This document shows positions 17,836 through 27,633 of a stretch of 64,000 nt of DNA, piece by piece; within the stretch, counting starts at the first letter, position 1, and the number at the start of each line of letters is the position of its first letter. The notes below the pieces were generated by a model. The model did no database searches, was not told the origin of the DNA, and worked only from the letters and a program-made list of their open reading frames with translations. The translations under genes and the position numbers were made by a program. Source of the stretch: Paenibacillus sp. JNUCC32 (GTDB lineage: Bacteria > Bacillota > Bacilli > Paenibacillales > Paenibacillaceae); NCBI RefSeq assembly GCF_014863545.1, contig NZ_CP062260.1, positions 6,811,001 through 6,875,000 of the forward strand, written 5' to 3'.

Positions 17836-18613
17836 CAAAAAGCCGCAGCAGCGGTTTTTGGCGCTGGATACGTCGACGGCTTCGCTGGCGGTATCCGTGA
17901 TGGAGCAGGACAAGCTGCTGTCGGAGGTTAACACGAATGCGGACCGCAACCACTCGGTGCACCTGCATCCCGTGATGGATCAGGCGCTTGCGGAAGCCGG
18001 CCTTGGCATGGACCAGGTAGACGGCATTGCCGTAGGAGTGGGGCCAGGTTCCTATACGGGCATCCGCATAGCGGTGACCGCAGCCAAAACATTGGCATGG
18101 GCCAATCAGCTTCCGGTCGTCGGGGTATCCAGCCTGCATGCTTTGGCATGGGGGGGCTTGAAATCCGGATGGAGCGAGACGGCGGGAGAAAAGGGAGTCC
18201 ACTGGGTCGTTCCGCTGCTGGATGCCAGACGGGGACAAGTGTATACGGCATTATTCGCTGCCGATTCAAAACGCCAAGCGGAAGCGCCGGTACGTATGGA
18301 GACGGACGGCATCCGCCTGATGCAGTCCTGGGTGGAAGCCATAGAGGAACGAATCGGCAAGCTGCCTGAAGGGGAGCGCCCGGTCTGCATATGGTTTATC
18401 GGGGAAGTGGAGCTTCATGCGGAGGCCGCTCGAGGTCTGGAGCCGTGGTTTGGAGACAGGCTCCGGATTCATCCGTACTCGCTGGAGGGCCGCTGGATGG
18501 GGTATCTGGGAGCAGCCAGATTACTCGCCGGGGAAGCGGATGATGTGCATACCTTGGTGCCCAATTATACACAGCTTTCCGAAGCGGAAGCGAACCTGCT
18601 GCGCAAGCGGTGA
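17822..18613 (+). CDS. tsaB: tRNA threonylcarbamoyladenosine biosynthesis protein TsaB
   Basis: 263 residues with an ASKHA fold: LALDTSTASLAVSV at the N-terminus and GVGPGSYTGIR near residue 75. TsaB is the non-catalytic partner of TsaD. The start overlaps tsaE and the next gene, rimI, begins 19 bases after the stop, as in B. subtilis ydiBCDE. Confidence 0.95.
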   Translation: MNNNDKKPQQRFLALDTSTASLAVSVMEQDKLLSEVNTNADRNHSVHLHPVMDQALAEAGLGMDQVDGIAVGVGPGSYTGIRIAVTAAKTLAWANQLPVVGVSSLHALAWGGLKSGWSETAGEKGVHWVVPLLDARRGQVYTALFAADSKRQAEAPVRMETDGIRLMQSWVEAIEERIGKLPEGERPVCIWFIGEVELHAEAARGLEPWFGDRLRIHPYSLEGRWMGYLGAARLLAGEADDVHTLVPNYTQLSEAEANLLRKR

Positions 18614-18632
18614 AGGGAGCGTAGGATTCGTA

Positions 18633-19157
18633 ATGGACGAGCAGAAGAAGCCGGCGGACGGTGAAGAAGGTTTGTCCTTCCGGCTGATGACCCTGGAGGA
18701 TATACCGGAGGTTCTCAAGGTGGAGCGCGAAGCGTTTACCGTGCCCTGGACCGAGGAAGCCTTTCATAATGAACTGAAACTGAATCATTTTGCGCGTTAT
18801 ATGATTATGGAATACGAAGGCCGAACCGTAGGGTATGCCGGCATGTGGACGATCGTGGATGAAGCGCACGTCACGAATATTGCCCTGCTGGAGCAGTATC
18901 GCGGACGCAAGTGGGGCGATCGGCTGCTGACCGAACTGATGAAGACAGCTGCCTATATGGGGATGGAGAAAATGACGCTCGAGGTTCGGGTGTCCAATCA
19001 CGTTGCCCAGCGTTTATATATCAAAAAAGGGTTTAAACCAGCCGGTGTCCGGAAGGGGTATTATTCCGATAACCAGGAAGACGCACTCATCATGTGGGCA
19101 GATCTGCCCCCTTATCGGGAGGACGATGGCGAGGAAGGAAGTCAAAGGCTATCATGA
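18633..19157 (+). CDS. rimI: Ribosomal protein S18-alanine N-acetyltransferase RimI
   Basis: 174 residues from the ATG at 18633. A GNAT domain with [17 protein letters not shown] (acetyl-CoA loop with RGRKWG), [15 protein letters not shown] and the end of motif B. The family acetylates the N-terminal Ala of ribosomal protein S18. It overlaps tsaD by four bases (ATGA). Confidence 0.92.
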   Translation: MDEQKKPADGEEGLSFRLMTLEDIPEVLKVEREAFTVPWTEEAFHNELKLNHFARYMIMEYEGRTVGYAGMWTIVDEAHVTNIALLEQYRGRKWGDRLLTELMKTAAYMGMEKMTLEVRVSNHVAQRLYIKKGFKPAGVRKGYYSDNQEDALIMWADLPPYREDDGEEGSQRLS

Positions 19158-20197
19158 AGGATGAAAAAATAGACCGGCAGCACAGCTGCATTTTGGCGAT
19201 AGAAACGAGCTGCGATGAAACCTCGGTTGCCGTCGTAAAGGATGGCTGCGAGGTATTGTCCAGCGTCATTGCCAGCCAGATTGAAACGCATAAAGCATTC
19301 GGCGGGGTGGTGCCCGAGGTGGCCTCCCGTAAGCATGTGGAGAGCATTACGTTAATTATTGAGCAGGCCGTAGCCGAGGCCGGGATCGAAATGAAGGATT
19401 TGTCGGCGATCGCCGTCACGCAGGGTCCCGGTTTGGTCGGAGCGCTTCTCGTGGGCGTCATGGCGGCCAAAAGCCTGGCCTTTGCGCTGGGCAAGCCGCT
19501 GATCGGCACGCATCATATTGCGGGTCATATTTACGCAAACCGCTTTGTGGGCGACATCGCCTATCCTTGCATGGCGCTGGTTGTTTCCGGCGGCCATACC
19601 GAGCTGGTCTACATGAAAGACGAGGGCAGCTTTGAGTTAATCGGCAGGACGCGGGATGATGCGGTTGGCGAAGCGTACGACAAGGTGGCAAGGGCGCTTG
19701 GATTCCCGTATCCCGGAGGCCCACATGTCGACCGAATGGCCTTGGAAGCCGAGGAAGTCGTGGATCTTCCCCGCGTATGGCTGGAGCCGGATTCTTATGA
19801 CTTTAGCTTCAGCGGTTTGAAATCGGCTGTATTAAATGTCGTCAATCAGAGCAAAATGCGTGGAGAGGACGTTCGGACGGAAGCGATAGCCCGGGGCTTT
19901 CAGGAATCCGTCGTGGAGGTGCTTGTGGAGAAGGCGGTTCGCGCGGTCAAAGCATACGATGCCAAACAGCTGCTGCTGTGCGGGGGCGTAGCCGCCAATC
20001 GCGGACTTCGTCAAGCATTGTCCGAGCGGTGCGGGCAGGAAGGAATCCCGCTGACGATCCCGCCATTTCAATATTGCACCGATAACGGAGCGATGATTGC
20101 GGCCGCGGCGCATTTGAAATGGAAGCGGGAGAGCTTTACGCCGCTGGATATGAAGGCTGATCCGCAAATGTCGCTGGAATTTTGGGCTGAACATTAA
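19154..20197 (+). CDS. tsaD: tRNA N6-adenosine threonylcarbamoyltransferase TsaD
   Basis: 347 residues from the ATG at 19154, coupled to rimI by ATGA. ASKHA fold with [12 protein letters not shown], the metal-binding [22 protein letters not shown] and [11 protein letters not shown]. TsaD transfers the threonylcarbamoyl group to A37 of ANN-decoding tRNAs with TsaB and TsaE. In B. subtilis the next gene is ydiF; here leuA and its leader intervene. Confidence 0.96.
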   Translation: MKDEKIDRQHSCILAIETSCDETSVAVVKDGCEVLSSVIASQIETHKAFGGVVPEVASRKHVESITLIIEQAVAEAGIEMKDLSAIAVTQGPGLVGALLVGVMAAKSLAFALGKPLIGTHHIAGHIYANRFVGDIAYPCMALVVSGGHTELVYMKDEGSFELIGRTRDDAVGEAYDKVARALGFPYPGGPHVDRMALEAEEVVDLPRVWLEPDSYDFSFSGLKSAVLNVVNQSKMRGEDVRTEAIARGFQESVVEVLVEKAVRAVKAYDAKQLLLCGGVAANRGLRQALSERCGQEGIPLTIPPFQYCTDNGAMIAAAAHLKWKRESFTPLDMKADPQMSLEFWAEH

Positions 20198-20208
20198 GCT
20201 AAAGCTTC

Positions 20209-20237
20209 TTGACACGTCTCTGTCCAGAACGTATAAT
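20209..20237 (+). promoter_or_regulatory. Consensus sigma-A promoter for the T-box leader and leuA
   Basis: Perfect TTGACA (20209-20214), 17-bp spacer, perfect TATAAT (20232-20237). Starts just after the tsaD stop and drives the long leader. Confidence 0.85.
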
Positions 20238-20244
20238 CATGATC

Positions 20245-20591
20245 AAATTCCAGAATGTTGAAACGCAAAGAACAGGACCAGTAAGGTGAACCTTGGATGA
20301 AGAGAGCTGCGGGACGGTGCAACGCAGACGACAGGAGCCTGAACTCACCTGGGAGCGGAGCAGGGGAACCTCGCGCAATGAAATGCCTCTAAGGCAGAGA
20401 TGACATTGCGGAGCTTGACCTTGCTACGGGATGGCCTCCGTGAGAACGGCTGCGCACAAATCCTTTGTGATTTGGCGCTGGAGGGGGCTTTAAGGTCCGG
20501 GTTTGCAATGACCTAGGATTTAAAGTCAACAAGAGTGGTACCGCGATAGGATAGCCTGTCGTCTCTTGCATAAGAGATGGCAGGCTTTTTT
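20245..20591 (+). ncRNA. T-box riboswitch 1 (leucine specifier)
   Basis: Elements in order: AGTA at 20280-20283, a stem I 3' side with GAA then CTC at 20344-20346 (Leu codon, the likely specifier), the T-box sequence AGAGTGGTACCGCG at 20532-20545, and a terminator 20554-20591 whose 5' arm can alternatively pair with the T-box. Uncharged tRNA-Leu should stabilise the antiterminator. This is the first of two tandem copies before leuA. Confidence 0.88.
20554..20591 (+). terminator. Terminator of T-box 1
   Basis: GCCTGTCGTCTCTT pairs with AAGAGATGGCAGGC, followed by TTTTTT. Confidence 0.85.
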
Positions 20592-20689
20592 GCATGGTGA
20601 GGCAGCGGGAACTCGGATCAGGCAGAAGGCGTATAACAACGAAGAAGTGCTTAAAGAGTTAAAGATACCCGGTAAAGGGAGCCGGATAT

Positions 20690-21082
20690 CAGGAAGCTTT
20701 TGCATAACAGCATATCGTATAAACGCGATGAACGGGAGCAGTAGAAGGGAGCTGTCTACAGAGAGCTGCGGTTTTGGTGCAACGCAGCGGCAGCAAGCTT
20801 CGAATCTCGCCCGGGAGCGGAAGAGGGAACGTCTGCAGGTCGGATGATTTGATCGATCCGGATCGAATGCCAAGAATGCAGATAGGACTCTCTTACGGCG
20901 TTCCTCCGTCATCGGGAAGTCCATTCTCTTCATGACCCGGCCGGCATGAGGAGATCATGGACGGTGAGTGGACACGTGCGTGCGTCAGCATCGCTGAACA
21001 GCATGGCGTGTCAATTAGAGTGGTACCACGGAGGGTCTTTAGCCCGTCGTCTCTTATGATATAAGAGATGGCGGGCTATTTT
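20690..21082 (+). ncRNA. T-box riboswitch 2 (leucine specifier)
   Basis: A second complete T-box: AGTA at 20740-20743, a GAAT stretch followed by CTC at 20806-20808 aligned with the specifier of the first copy, T-box sequence AGAGTGGTACCACG at 21017-21030, and terminator 21042-21082. Shared blocks such as GGTGCAACGCAG show that the two copies are paralogous. I saw no convincing promoter of its own, so both probably act in series. The 5' border is approximate. Confidence 0.85.
21042..21082 (+). terminator. Terminator of T-box 2
   Basis: GCCCGTCGTCTCTT pairs with AAGAGATGGCGGGC around TATGATAT-type loop bases, followed by TATTTT. Confidence 0.8.
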
Positions 21083-21221
21083 GCTGCCGGCAGCAGCAGG
21101 GTGGGAAGCGGACGCAAGTCGACGTGCGGACGTGCATTGAACATAACCAGTTGGATAGAACAACGGAATCCAATCGAATGAAAATCAGGGTTGTACCCTA
21201 ACGAAGGAGGAATATCGGAAG

Positions 21222-22745
21222 ATGAATGAATCCAAGAGAACGATCCGAATTTTCGATACGACATTGCGGGACGGAGAACAGGCACCAGGGGCAAGTCTCC
21301 AGCCCGAGCAGAAGATGGTGCTGGCCGGAAAGCTGGCGGAATTGGGCGTTGACGTGATGGAGCCCGGGTTTCCGGTGTCCAGTCCCGGAGAGTTCGCCGC
21401 TGTGCAGGCCATTTCAAGGCAGCTGCAGCAGGTGGAGATTTGCGGGTTCGCGCGAGCGGTGAAAGGGGATATTGATGCGGCCGTCAAGGCAACCCAGGAT
21501 GCGGCGAGAAGGCGGATTCACCTGTTTATTTCCTCTTCCGACATCCATCTTCGCCACCAGCTGCGCATGAGCCGTCCGGAAGTCGTGGCAAGGGCGCGTG
21601 AAATGACGGCTTATGCGAGGCAATTCAGCGATGTGGTGGAATTCACGGCGATGGATGCTTCCCGAACGGGCATCGACGACCTGATCGAGATGGTGGAGGC
21701 CGTTATCGAAGAGGGAGCCACGATCATCAATCTGCCGGATACGGTCGGATATGCGCTTCCGAACGAATACGGCGAGATGTTCCGGCGCGTGCGGGAAGGC
21801 GCCCGAGGCGGGAAGAGGGTCGCCTACAGTGCCCACTGCCATAACGATCTCGGTCTAGCCGTGGCCAACAGCCTGGCCGCGATCGAGAACGGCGCGAGTC
21901 AAATTGAGGTCACCGTGAACGGGGTGGGCGAACGTACAGGCAACTGCGCGCTGGAAGAGCTTGTCATGGCTCTATCTACCCGGGGTGACATGCTGCGGGC
22001 AGAGACGGGCATTACGGCCGAGAAGCTGTACGAGGTATCCCGCCTCGTCAGCGGTGCGATGCATTTTCCGATCGCCTTCAATAAGCCCGTGGTCGGCCGG
22101 AACGCCTTCCAGCATGAATCCGGCATTCACCAGGACGGTCTTCTGAAGGATCGTAGCACCTACGAGATTATGGATCCGGAGAAGCTGGGCATTCCGCGAA
22201 GCATGATCGTACTGGGCAAGCACTCCGGCCGCCATGCCCTGAAGGACCGCTTGGCCCGTTACGGTGTCCGGCTCGAGGGAGCCGAGATGGAATCCCTGTA
22301 CGATACCTTCAAGGAAACGGCTGACCGTCAAAAGGTGGTCAGCGATGATCAGCTGCTGCAGATGGTCAGCCGCACATTGGGCAAGCCGGCACAGGTGTAC
22401 GAACTGTCCGAGGCGCAGGTCATTTCCGGCACGGGAAGCAGCAGGGTTGCCGCGGTTACGCTGCGCCAATTGAGCGAGCAGACGGAAGCCACCTACTCCA
22501 GCGTGGCGGACGGTCCCGTGCAAGCCGTCATATCGGCGATCAGCCAAGGAATCAGCAGCGACATCCGGTTTGGCGATCTGGAGCTGCATTCTTTAAGCAG
22601 CGGCGAGGACGCGCATGCCGAAGCGGCGGTAACGGTGGAGAAGGCCGGCAAGATCTTCCGCGGCACGGCCGTGCACCAGGATATCGTCATGGCCGCAGGC
22701 TTGGCATACGTTGCGGCATGCAACTCGGCGTTAATGTCGGTTTAG
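21222..22745 (+). CDS. leuA: 2-isopropylmalate synthase
   Basis: 507 residues, full length. The barrel opens with FDTTLRDGEQAPG (catalytic R-D-GEQ), has HCHNDLG metal ligands near residue 207 and NGVGERTGN, and ends with a LeuA regulatory dimer domain (about 370-505) that normally binds leucine. First committed step of leucine synthesis from 2-ketoisovalerate and acetyl-CoA. GAAGGAGG precedes the ATG. It is controlled by two Leu T-boxes and stands alone, without leuBCD, inside the tsaD-ydiF interval. Confidence 0.95.
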   Translation: MNESKRTIRIFDTTLRDGEQAPGASLQPEQKMVLAGKLAELGVDVMEPGFPVSSPGEFAAVQAISRQLQQVEICGFARAVKGDIDAAVKATQDAARRRIHLFISSSDIHLRHQLRMSRPEVVARAREMTAYARQFSDVVEFTAMDASRTGIDDLIEMVEAVIEEGATIINLPDTVGYALPNEYGEMFRRVREGARGGKRVAYSAHCHNDLGLAVANSLAAIENGASQIEVTVNGVGERTGNCALEELVMALSTRGDMLRAETGITAEKLYEVSRLVSGAMHFPIAFNKPVVGRNAFQHESGIHQDGLLKDRSTYEIMDPEKLGIPRSMIVLGKHSGRHALKDRLARYGVRLEGAEMESLYDTFKETADRQKVVSDDQLLQMVSRTLGKPAQVYELSEAQVISGTGSSRVAAVTLRQLSEQTEATYSSVADGPVQAVISAISQGISSDIRFGDLELHSLSSGEDAHAEAAVTVEKAGKIFRGTAVHQDIVMAAGLAYVAACNSALMSV

Positions 22746-22799
22746 GCATCGAAGCGATTAAGGGACCTCAGCTGCTTACATTTACTTAGATTGGCACAA

Positions 22800-22836
22800 G
22801 CGACCTTCAACCCGAACGGGGAAGGTCGCTTTTTTC
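22800..22836 (+). terminator. Rho-independent terminator after leuA
   Basis: GCGACCTTC pairs with GAAGGTCGC, loop AACCCGAACGGG partly pairing, followed by TTTTTT. Confidence 0.9.
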
Positions 22837-22900
22837 CAAAATAATAAAAGGTAGGCCCTATATAGGAGCTAAATATATAGAACATCAAACTCTGTCAAGT

Positions 22901-23160
22901 TGTGAACAACGTTATCCACATATTCGCCAAAAAATGTGCATAACCGAGAAAAATGTCGATAAATCGGTCTTTTGCAAGACGCTGAAAAGAGGGGACAGGA
23001 TTTTCAAATTTCCCGGTGGAAACTGTGGATAATGTGAATAACTTAGTGGATAAAGCTGGATATAGGACCGGGGATCCGCGTATAACAACAAAAAAATGGC
23101 CATTTCGGCCATTTTCATGATAAACTTATGCACCATTCCTGGGGATAAGTTTGTGTATAA
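22901..23160. promoter_or_regulatory. DnaA-box cluster
   Basis: Five exact TTATNCACA boxes: 22912-22920 (+), 22935-22943 (-), 23024-23032 (-), 23033-23041 (-, directly abutting) and 23152-23160 (-). Five more differ by one base: 22901-22909, 22954-22962, 23045-23053, 23126-23134 and 23140-23148. This non-coding gap sits between the convergent leuA and ABC-F genes, so it is unlikely to be an ordinary promoter. It is probably a titration or regulatory site for the initiator DnaA. Confidence 0.8.
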
Positions 23161-23196
23161 ACGTAAATCTTCATTTGAAACACTTTTGTGAATTTT

Positions 23197-25149
23197 TTAG
23201 GCTTCCAGCAATGACTCCCATTCGGCAAATATTTGCTCAAGCTGACTCTTTTTCTCCTCTAACGACTGCTGCCGTTCTTGGAGCGCCATATAATCCTGAT
23301 AGATCTCCGGCAAGGTCATTTCGGTTTCCAATTGGGTAATGTCCGATTCCAGGACATGAATTTGCTCCTCCAAGCTGGCAAGCCTGCGCTGACGGTTTCG
23401 TTCCTCCCGTTTCGCCTGCTTCTCGGCTTCGAAGGAAACGGCCCCTTGCTTCTCAGGCAGAGCCTCGGCTTTCCCTTCCTGTTTCAGGGTGTGGCGGGCA
23501 AACGGCTCGGATGGCTCGTTGTCCATATCAAGAATTTCCTGCTTTTTCTCCGTATAGTCGTCATAATTACCCAGGAAATGTTGAATGCCGTCCGGATGAA
23601 GCTCGATGATGCGTTCCGCCATTTTATTAAGGAAGTAACGGTCATGGGATATGAACAATAAAGTGCCCTCGTAATCCATGAGTGCCGATTCCAGCACCTC
23701 TTTCGCAAACAAGTCAAGATGGTTCGTCGGTTCGTCCAAGATGAGCATGTTGGCTTCCAGAAGCATGAGCTTGGCAAGCGAGACGCGTGCTTTTTCCCCG
23801 CCGCTTAAGGAGCTGATCTTCTTGAGGACATCTTCGCCGCTGAAGAGGAAATTGCCCAGAACGGTACGAATGCGGGCTTCCTCCATATGCGGATAGGTGC
23901 CCCACAGCTCTTCCAGGACGGTGTTGCTTGGGTTCAGCTCGGATTGCTCCTGATCGTAATAGCCGATCTTCACTTTTGTACCCCATTGCAGCGACCCCGC
24001 CGTAGGCTTCATGGTACCGATCAAGCATTTCAGGAGCGTCGATTTGCCCACCCCGTTGGGTCCGATCAAAGCTACGGTTTCCCCGCGGCTGAGATCAAAG
24101 GAAACTTGCCGAAACAGCGGTTTGTCCTGCTCGAACGCAAGCGACAGATCACGTACGTGAAGGACGTCTTTCCCTGACATATACTCGGCTTCAAAAGAAA
24201 AATGAGCTTTCTTGAGATCGCCCAGCGGTTTGTCGAGCCGCTCCATTTTATCCAGCGCTTTGCGGCGGCTCTGCGCACGCTTGGTCGTAGAGGCCCGTAC
24301 CAGGTTTCGCTGAATGAAGTTCTCCATGCGGGAGATCTCGTCCTGCTGCTTCTCGTATTGCTTCAGCTGGGATTCGTATTCGGCTGCTTTCAGCTCAATA
24401 TACCGGCTGTAGTTGCCGGTATATTTTTTGGAATGGCGGCGTTCGATCTCCACGATGGTGGTCACGAGCCGATCCAGGAAATACCGGTCATGGGATACGA
24501 CGAGCAGCGAGCCGGAATAACCGCGCAAATAATCCTCCAGCCAGGTGAGGGTTGCGATATCCAGATGGTTGGTCGGTTCGTCCAGCATCAGCAGGTCGGG
24601 TGCCTGCAGCAGTATTTTTGCAAGGGCCAGCCTTGTCTTCTGCCCGCCGCTTAACGTGGCAATGGACGTATCCGGTGAAAAGCTGCCGAATCCCATGCCG
24701 TGCAGCACGCTGCGTATGCGTGTTTCGATCTCATATCCGCCTTGATCCTTGAACCAGTCCGAGCGGACCGCATAACGATCCAGAAGCTCCTGGTATTTCT
24801 TCGGATCTTCGCTCGACTTCGGGTCGGCGATTTGCTCCTCCATCTGACGAAGCTCACGCTCCATCTCCAGCAGGGGAGTAAAGACATCCAGCATCTCGTT
24901 CCATATGGAGGAATCGGACTGAAGCCCGCTGTTCTGGGCAAGATAACCGACGGTGGTTTCCTTGGCTTTGAAGATTTGTCCGCCATCATAGGACATCTCG
25001 CCGGCCAAAATTTTAAGCAGCGTCGATTTCCCGGCTCCATTGACTCCGACGAGGCCGATTCTTTCGCGTTCAAGGACTTGCAGATTGATCCCGTCCAGGA
25101 CGGGCGTAACGCCATATAATTTCGTAATGCCATTGGCTTGCAGCAGCAT
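23197..25149 (-). CDS. ABC-F family ATPase (YdiF-type)
   Basis: 650 residues from the ATG at 25149, which has GGAGGT 10 bases upstream. Two ABC domains without membrane segments: GVNGAGKST and LSGGQKTRLALAKILL in the first, GPNGVGKST and LSGGEKARVSLAKLML in the second, joined by the charged linker typical of ABC-F. A C-terminal coiled coil (about 570-650) follows. ABC-F proteins act on the ribosome; this housekeeping lineage corresponds by position to B. subtilis ydiF, not to a clear antibiotic-resistance type. Confidence 0.9.
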   Translation of the reverse strand: MLLQANGITKLYGVTPVLDGINLQVLERERIGLVGVNGAGKSTLLKILAGEMSYDGGQIFKAKETTVGYLAQNSGLQSDSSIWNEMLDVFTPLLEMERELRQMEEQIADPKSSEDPKKYQELLDRYAVRSDWFKDQGGYEIETRIRSVLHGMGFGSFSPDTSIATLSGGQKTRLALAKILLQAPDLLMLDEPTNHLDIATLTWLEDYLRGYSGSLLVVSHDRYFLDRLVTTIVEIERRHSKKYTGNYSRYIELKAAEYESQLKQYEKQQDEISRMENFIQRNLVRASTTKRAQSRRKALDKMERLDKPLGDLKKAHFSFEAEYMSGKDVLHVRDLSLAFEQDKPLFRQVSFDLSRGETVALIGPNGVGKSTLLKCLIGTMKPTAGSLQWGTKVKIGYYDQEQSELNPSNTVLEELWGTYPHMEEARIRTVLGNFLFSGEDVLKKISSLSGGEKARVSLAKLMLLEANMLILDEPTNHLDLFAKEVLESALMDYEGTLLFISHDRYFLNKMAERIIELHPDGIQHFLGNYDDYTEKKQEILDMDNEPSEPFARHTLKQEGKAEALPEKQGAVSFEAEKQAKREERNRQRRLASLEEQIHVLESDITQLETEMTLPEIYQDYMALQERQQSLEEKKSQLEQIFAEWESLLEA

Positions 25150-25435
25150 GTTATGTGAAACCTCCATCTTTCTATATGATTCTTCCATTAATTCTTCATT
25201 ATAAGAAAAAACGACTTCCGACGTACATGCTCCGACAGAACGCGCGTAGACGCTGTTTTATGGCAATCTGAATGATCGTGTGCTTTGGAGTTTATGCGTT
25301 TCTTCTATCTTAAATTAAGTGTACATGAAAATGACCGAACAATCGACCATGATTGGCGACTTCCGTCATTCTTGGCTAAAGGAAGGAACAGTGGTAAACT
25401 AAACTTAATTATAAGCGTGAGAGGAAAGATCACGT

Positions 25436-26083
25436 GTGAACCCTGAGGAAGATTTGAAGCGGGCATCCGCAAAAGCCGCCCTGCGCAAAACGATGGCATT
25501 GCGAAGGGACGAGTTATCAGAGGAAGAGCGGGCCAAGCGGTCGAAGCAAGCCTGCGCGTTTGCTGCGGAGGTCATGGACCGTCTCCATCTTCAGAGCATG
25601 ATGATTTATGTTCCCTTTCGCTCCGAGCTGGATTCCCGGCCTCTTATCGAATGGGCATGGAAACAGGGGATCCAGGTTATCGTTCCACGGAGCTTGACCC
25701 AAGACCGTTCGATGGAATTGTATAAGCTTCAGGCATGGGACGAGCTGGTTTCCGGCGCTTACGGCATTTCGGAGCCTGATCCGTTGCGGTCGCAAAAATG
25801 GAATCATCCGGGACCGGATATCGTCTGGGTCCCCGGGCTTGCGTTTGACAGAATGGGCGGAAGGCTTGGATACGGAAGCGGTTATTATGACCGGCTGTCG
25901 GACAGGCTTAACCAGGGAGCACAAGCCAACGCTCGTCGGATCAAGAAGCCCTTGTGGGTGGGGATCGGTTACGAGGTTCAGGTCTTGGAACAAGTTCCTA
26001 TGGAAGAACATGATAGGGTATTGGACGGTTTGGTTACGGAACAGGGGTATAACGTGAAGACCAGACCTGCAGCGGAGGGATAA
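25436..26083 (+). CDS. 5-formyltetrahydrofolate cyclo-ligase
   Basis: 215 residues starting GTG at 25436 after GAGAGGAAAG. It has the ATP-binding basic start (KAALRKTMALRRDELSEEER), VPGLAFDRMGGRLGYGSGYYD (its core GRLGYGSGYYDR is diagnostic) and full family length. Converts 5-formyl-THF to 5,10-methenyl-THF with ATP. It begins a unit with moaC and moaB. Confidence 0.92.
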   Translation: MNPEEDLKRASAKAALRKTMALRRDELSEEERAKRSKQACAFAAEVMDRLHLQSMMIYVPFRSELDSRPLIEWAWKQGIQVIVPRSLTQDRSMELYKLQAWDELVSGAYGISEPDPLRSQKWNHPGPDIVWVPGLAFDRMGGRLGYGSGYYDRLSDRLNQGAQANARRIKKPLWVGIGYEVQVLEQVPMEEHDRVLDGLVTEQGYNVKTRPAAEG

Positions 26084-26086
26084 GAG

Positions 26087-26563
26087 ATGGAACTGAGTCA
26101 TTTTAATGACCAAGGCAGAGCACGAATGGTGGATGTCAGTGATAAGGATGTAACCGCCCGGACAGCGGTAGCGAAGACAACGGTCCGTATGCATCCGGAT
26201 ACGCTGGCCCGCATCCAGGAGGGGAAGATCGGCAAGGGAGATGTGCTTGCCGTGGCACAGGTTGCGGCCATTATGGCGGCCAAGAACACGTCGAACTGGA
26301 TTCCGATGTGTCATCCGCTGCCGTTGACCGGCGTGAACGTGGCGTTCAGCGATAACGCCAAAGACGAGTTATATATAGAAACGACCGTGAAAACCACAGG
26401 CAAAACCGGTGTTGAAATGGAAGCTTTGACAGCTGCTTCAGCCGCTGCGCTTACGGTCTATGACATGTGCAAGGCCCTGCAGAAAGACATGATCATCGGC
26501 CCTACCCTGCTTGTAAGCAAAACCGGCGGCAAGAGCGGGGATTACATACAAGAAACGACATAG
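26087..26563 (+). CDS. moaC: Cyclic pyranopterin monophosphate synthase MoaC
   Basis: 158 residues: [20 protein letters not shown] at the start, the active-site MCHPLPLTG near residue 73 and [20 protein letters not shown] near 115. Second step of molybdenum cofactor synthesis. It starts 3 bases after the previous stop. Matches B. subtilis ydiG in position. Confidence 0.96.
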   Translation: MELSHFNDQGRARMVDVSDKDVTARTAVAKTTVRMHPDTLARIQEGKIGKGDVLAVAQVAAIMAAKNTSNWIPMCHPLPLTGVNVAFSDNAKDELYIETTVKTTGKTGVEMEALTAASAAALTVYDMCKALQKDMIIGPTLLVSKTGGKSGDYIQETT

Positions 26564-26607
26564 CATAGATACAGGAGATTCGGACGAGTGGGAAGGAGAG
26601 AGGGCAG

Positions 26608-27099
26608 ATGGTGTGGAAAACGGCGATCCTGACGGCGAGCGATAAAGGCTCGCGGGGGGAACGCGAGGATACGAGCGCTCAAGTGATCCGGGAATTGGTG
26701 GAGGAAGAGCTGAGCGGTGAAATCATCGAATACCGGATCGTACCGGACGAGCAGGACGAAATTATCGCGGCATTGATCGAGCTTACGGATTATTATCAAG
26801 TGGACCTTGTCCTCACGACAGGCGGTACGGAGCTGGCGGTGCGGGATGTTACGCCCGAGGCGACCAAGCGGGTCATCGAACGCGAAGTGCCCGGCATTGC
26901 GGAAGCGATGCGTGCTACCGTTATGCAGAAGAATCGGAGCGCGATGCTGTTTCGTGGCGTATGCGGCGTCCGCGGCCGTACCTTGATTGTCAATCTCCCG
27001 GGCTCTCCCAAAGGCGTGCACGAGAATCTGGCCGCGGTCATGGATCAGCTTCCGGAGGCACTGTTGATGGTAACGGGGCAGTATCGCGAGCAGCTCTAA
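26608..27099 (+). CDS. moaB: Molybdenum cofactor biosynthesis protein MoaB/MogA family
   Basis: 163 residues of the MoCF-binding fold: AILTASDKGSRGEREDTS, LTTGGTELAVRDVTPEAT and LPGSPKGVHENL. It adenylylates or binds molybdopterin. Starts after GGAAGGAGAG, 44 bases behind moaC. Confidence 0.93.
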   Translation: MVWKTAILTASDKGSRGEREDTSAQVIRELVEEELSGEIIEYRIVPDEQDEIIAALIELTDYYQVDLVLTTGGTELAVRDVTPEATKRVIEREVPGIAEAMRATVMQKNRSAMLFRGVCGVRGRTLIVNLPGSPKGVHENLAAVMDQLPEALLMVTGQYREQL

Positions 27100-27318
27100 C
27101 GAGTACCTTATTAGATAATTATGTAAATAAACTGTCACGTTTCTGGACTGTATATGTGATTTACATTATGGTATGATGGCGGTATATGAGCTTGTTTCAC
27201 TGCTGGAGTCGGATGATTTTCTTTAGTTAAAAACCTGTTGCAGCTGCAAGGCATGATGGATTAATGTCATCCTGAAGTCCTTTTGAAGGCATTAAGCAGG
27301 ACGAGGAGGAGAACAGAT

Positions 27319-27555
27319 ATGAGTACAATTGGAGTGCCGGGCATTATTTTGCTCGTTATTTTGGCGCTGCTCTTGTTCGGACCGAACAAACTTCCTGAAC
27401 TGGGACGTGCGGTCGGAAGAACATTCCGTGAGTTTAAGGACGGTGCGCGGGAGATTATCGCTGACGATGCACCGGCGAAGAAGAAAGAAGAGGCTCCCCA
27501 GCAAGCCGTTGCCGCTGAGCCAGCCAAGATTGAAGACAAGCGTCTTCCGGAATAG
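27319..27555 (+). CDS. tatA: Twin-arginine translocase subunit TatA
   Basis: 78 residues from the ATG at 27319 (GAGGAGG upstream). One N-terminal membrane helix, the hinge FGPNKLPELGRAVG, an amphipathic helix and a charged tail. Pore-forming unit of the Tat pathway for folded proteins. TatC follows, as in B. subtilis tatAyCy. Confidence 0.95.
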   Translation: MSTIGVPGIILLVILALLLFGPNKLPELGRAVGRTFREFKDGAREIIADDAPAKKKEEAPQQAVAAEPAKIEDKRLPE

Positions 27556-27574
27556 AATTAAAGCAAGGCTTGAA

Positions 27575-27600
27575 GTCCCTTCCTTCGGGAGGGATTTTGT
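27575..27600 (+). terminator. Weak hairpin between tatA and tatC
   Basis: TCCCTTCC / GGGAGGGA stem with a TTCG loop followed by TTTTGTTTTG. It could reduce read-through so that TatA is made in excess over TatC. Confidence 0.5.
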
Positions 27601-27633
27601 TTTGTCAGGGTCACATACAGGGTGGTGGTTAAC

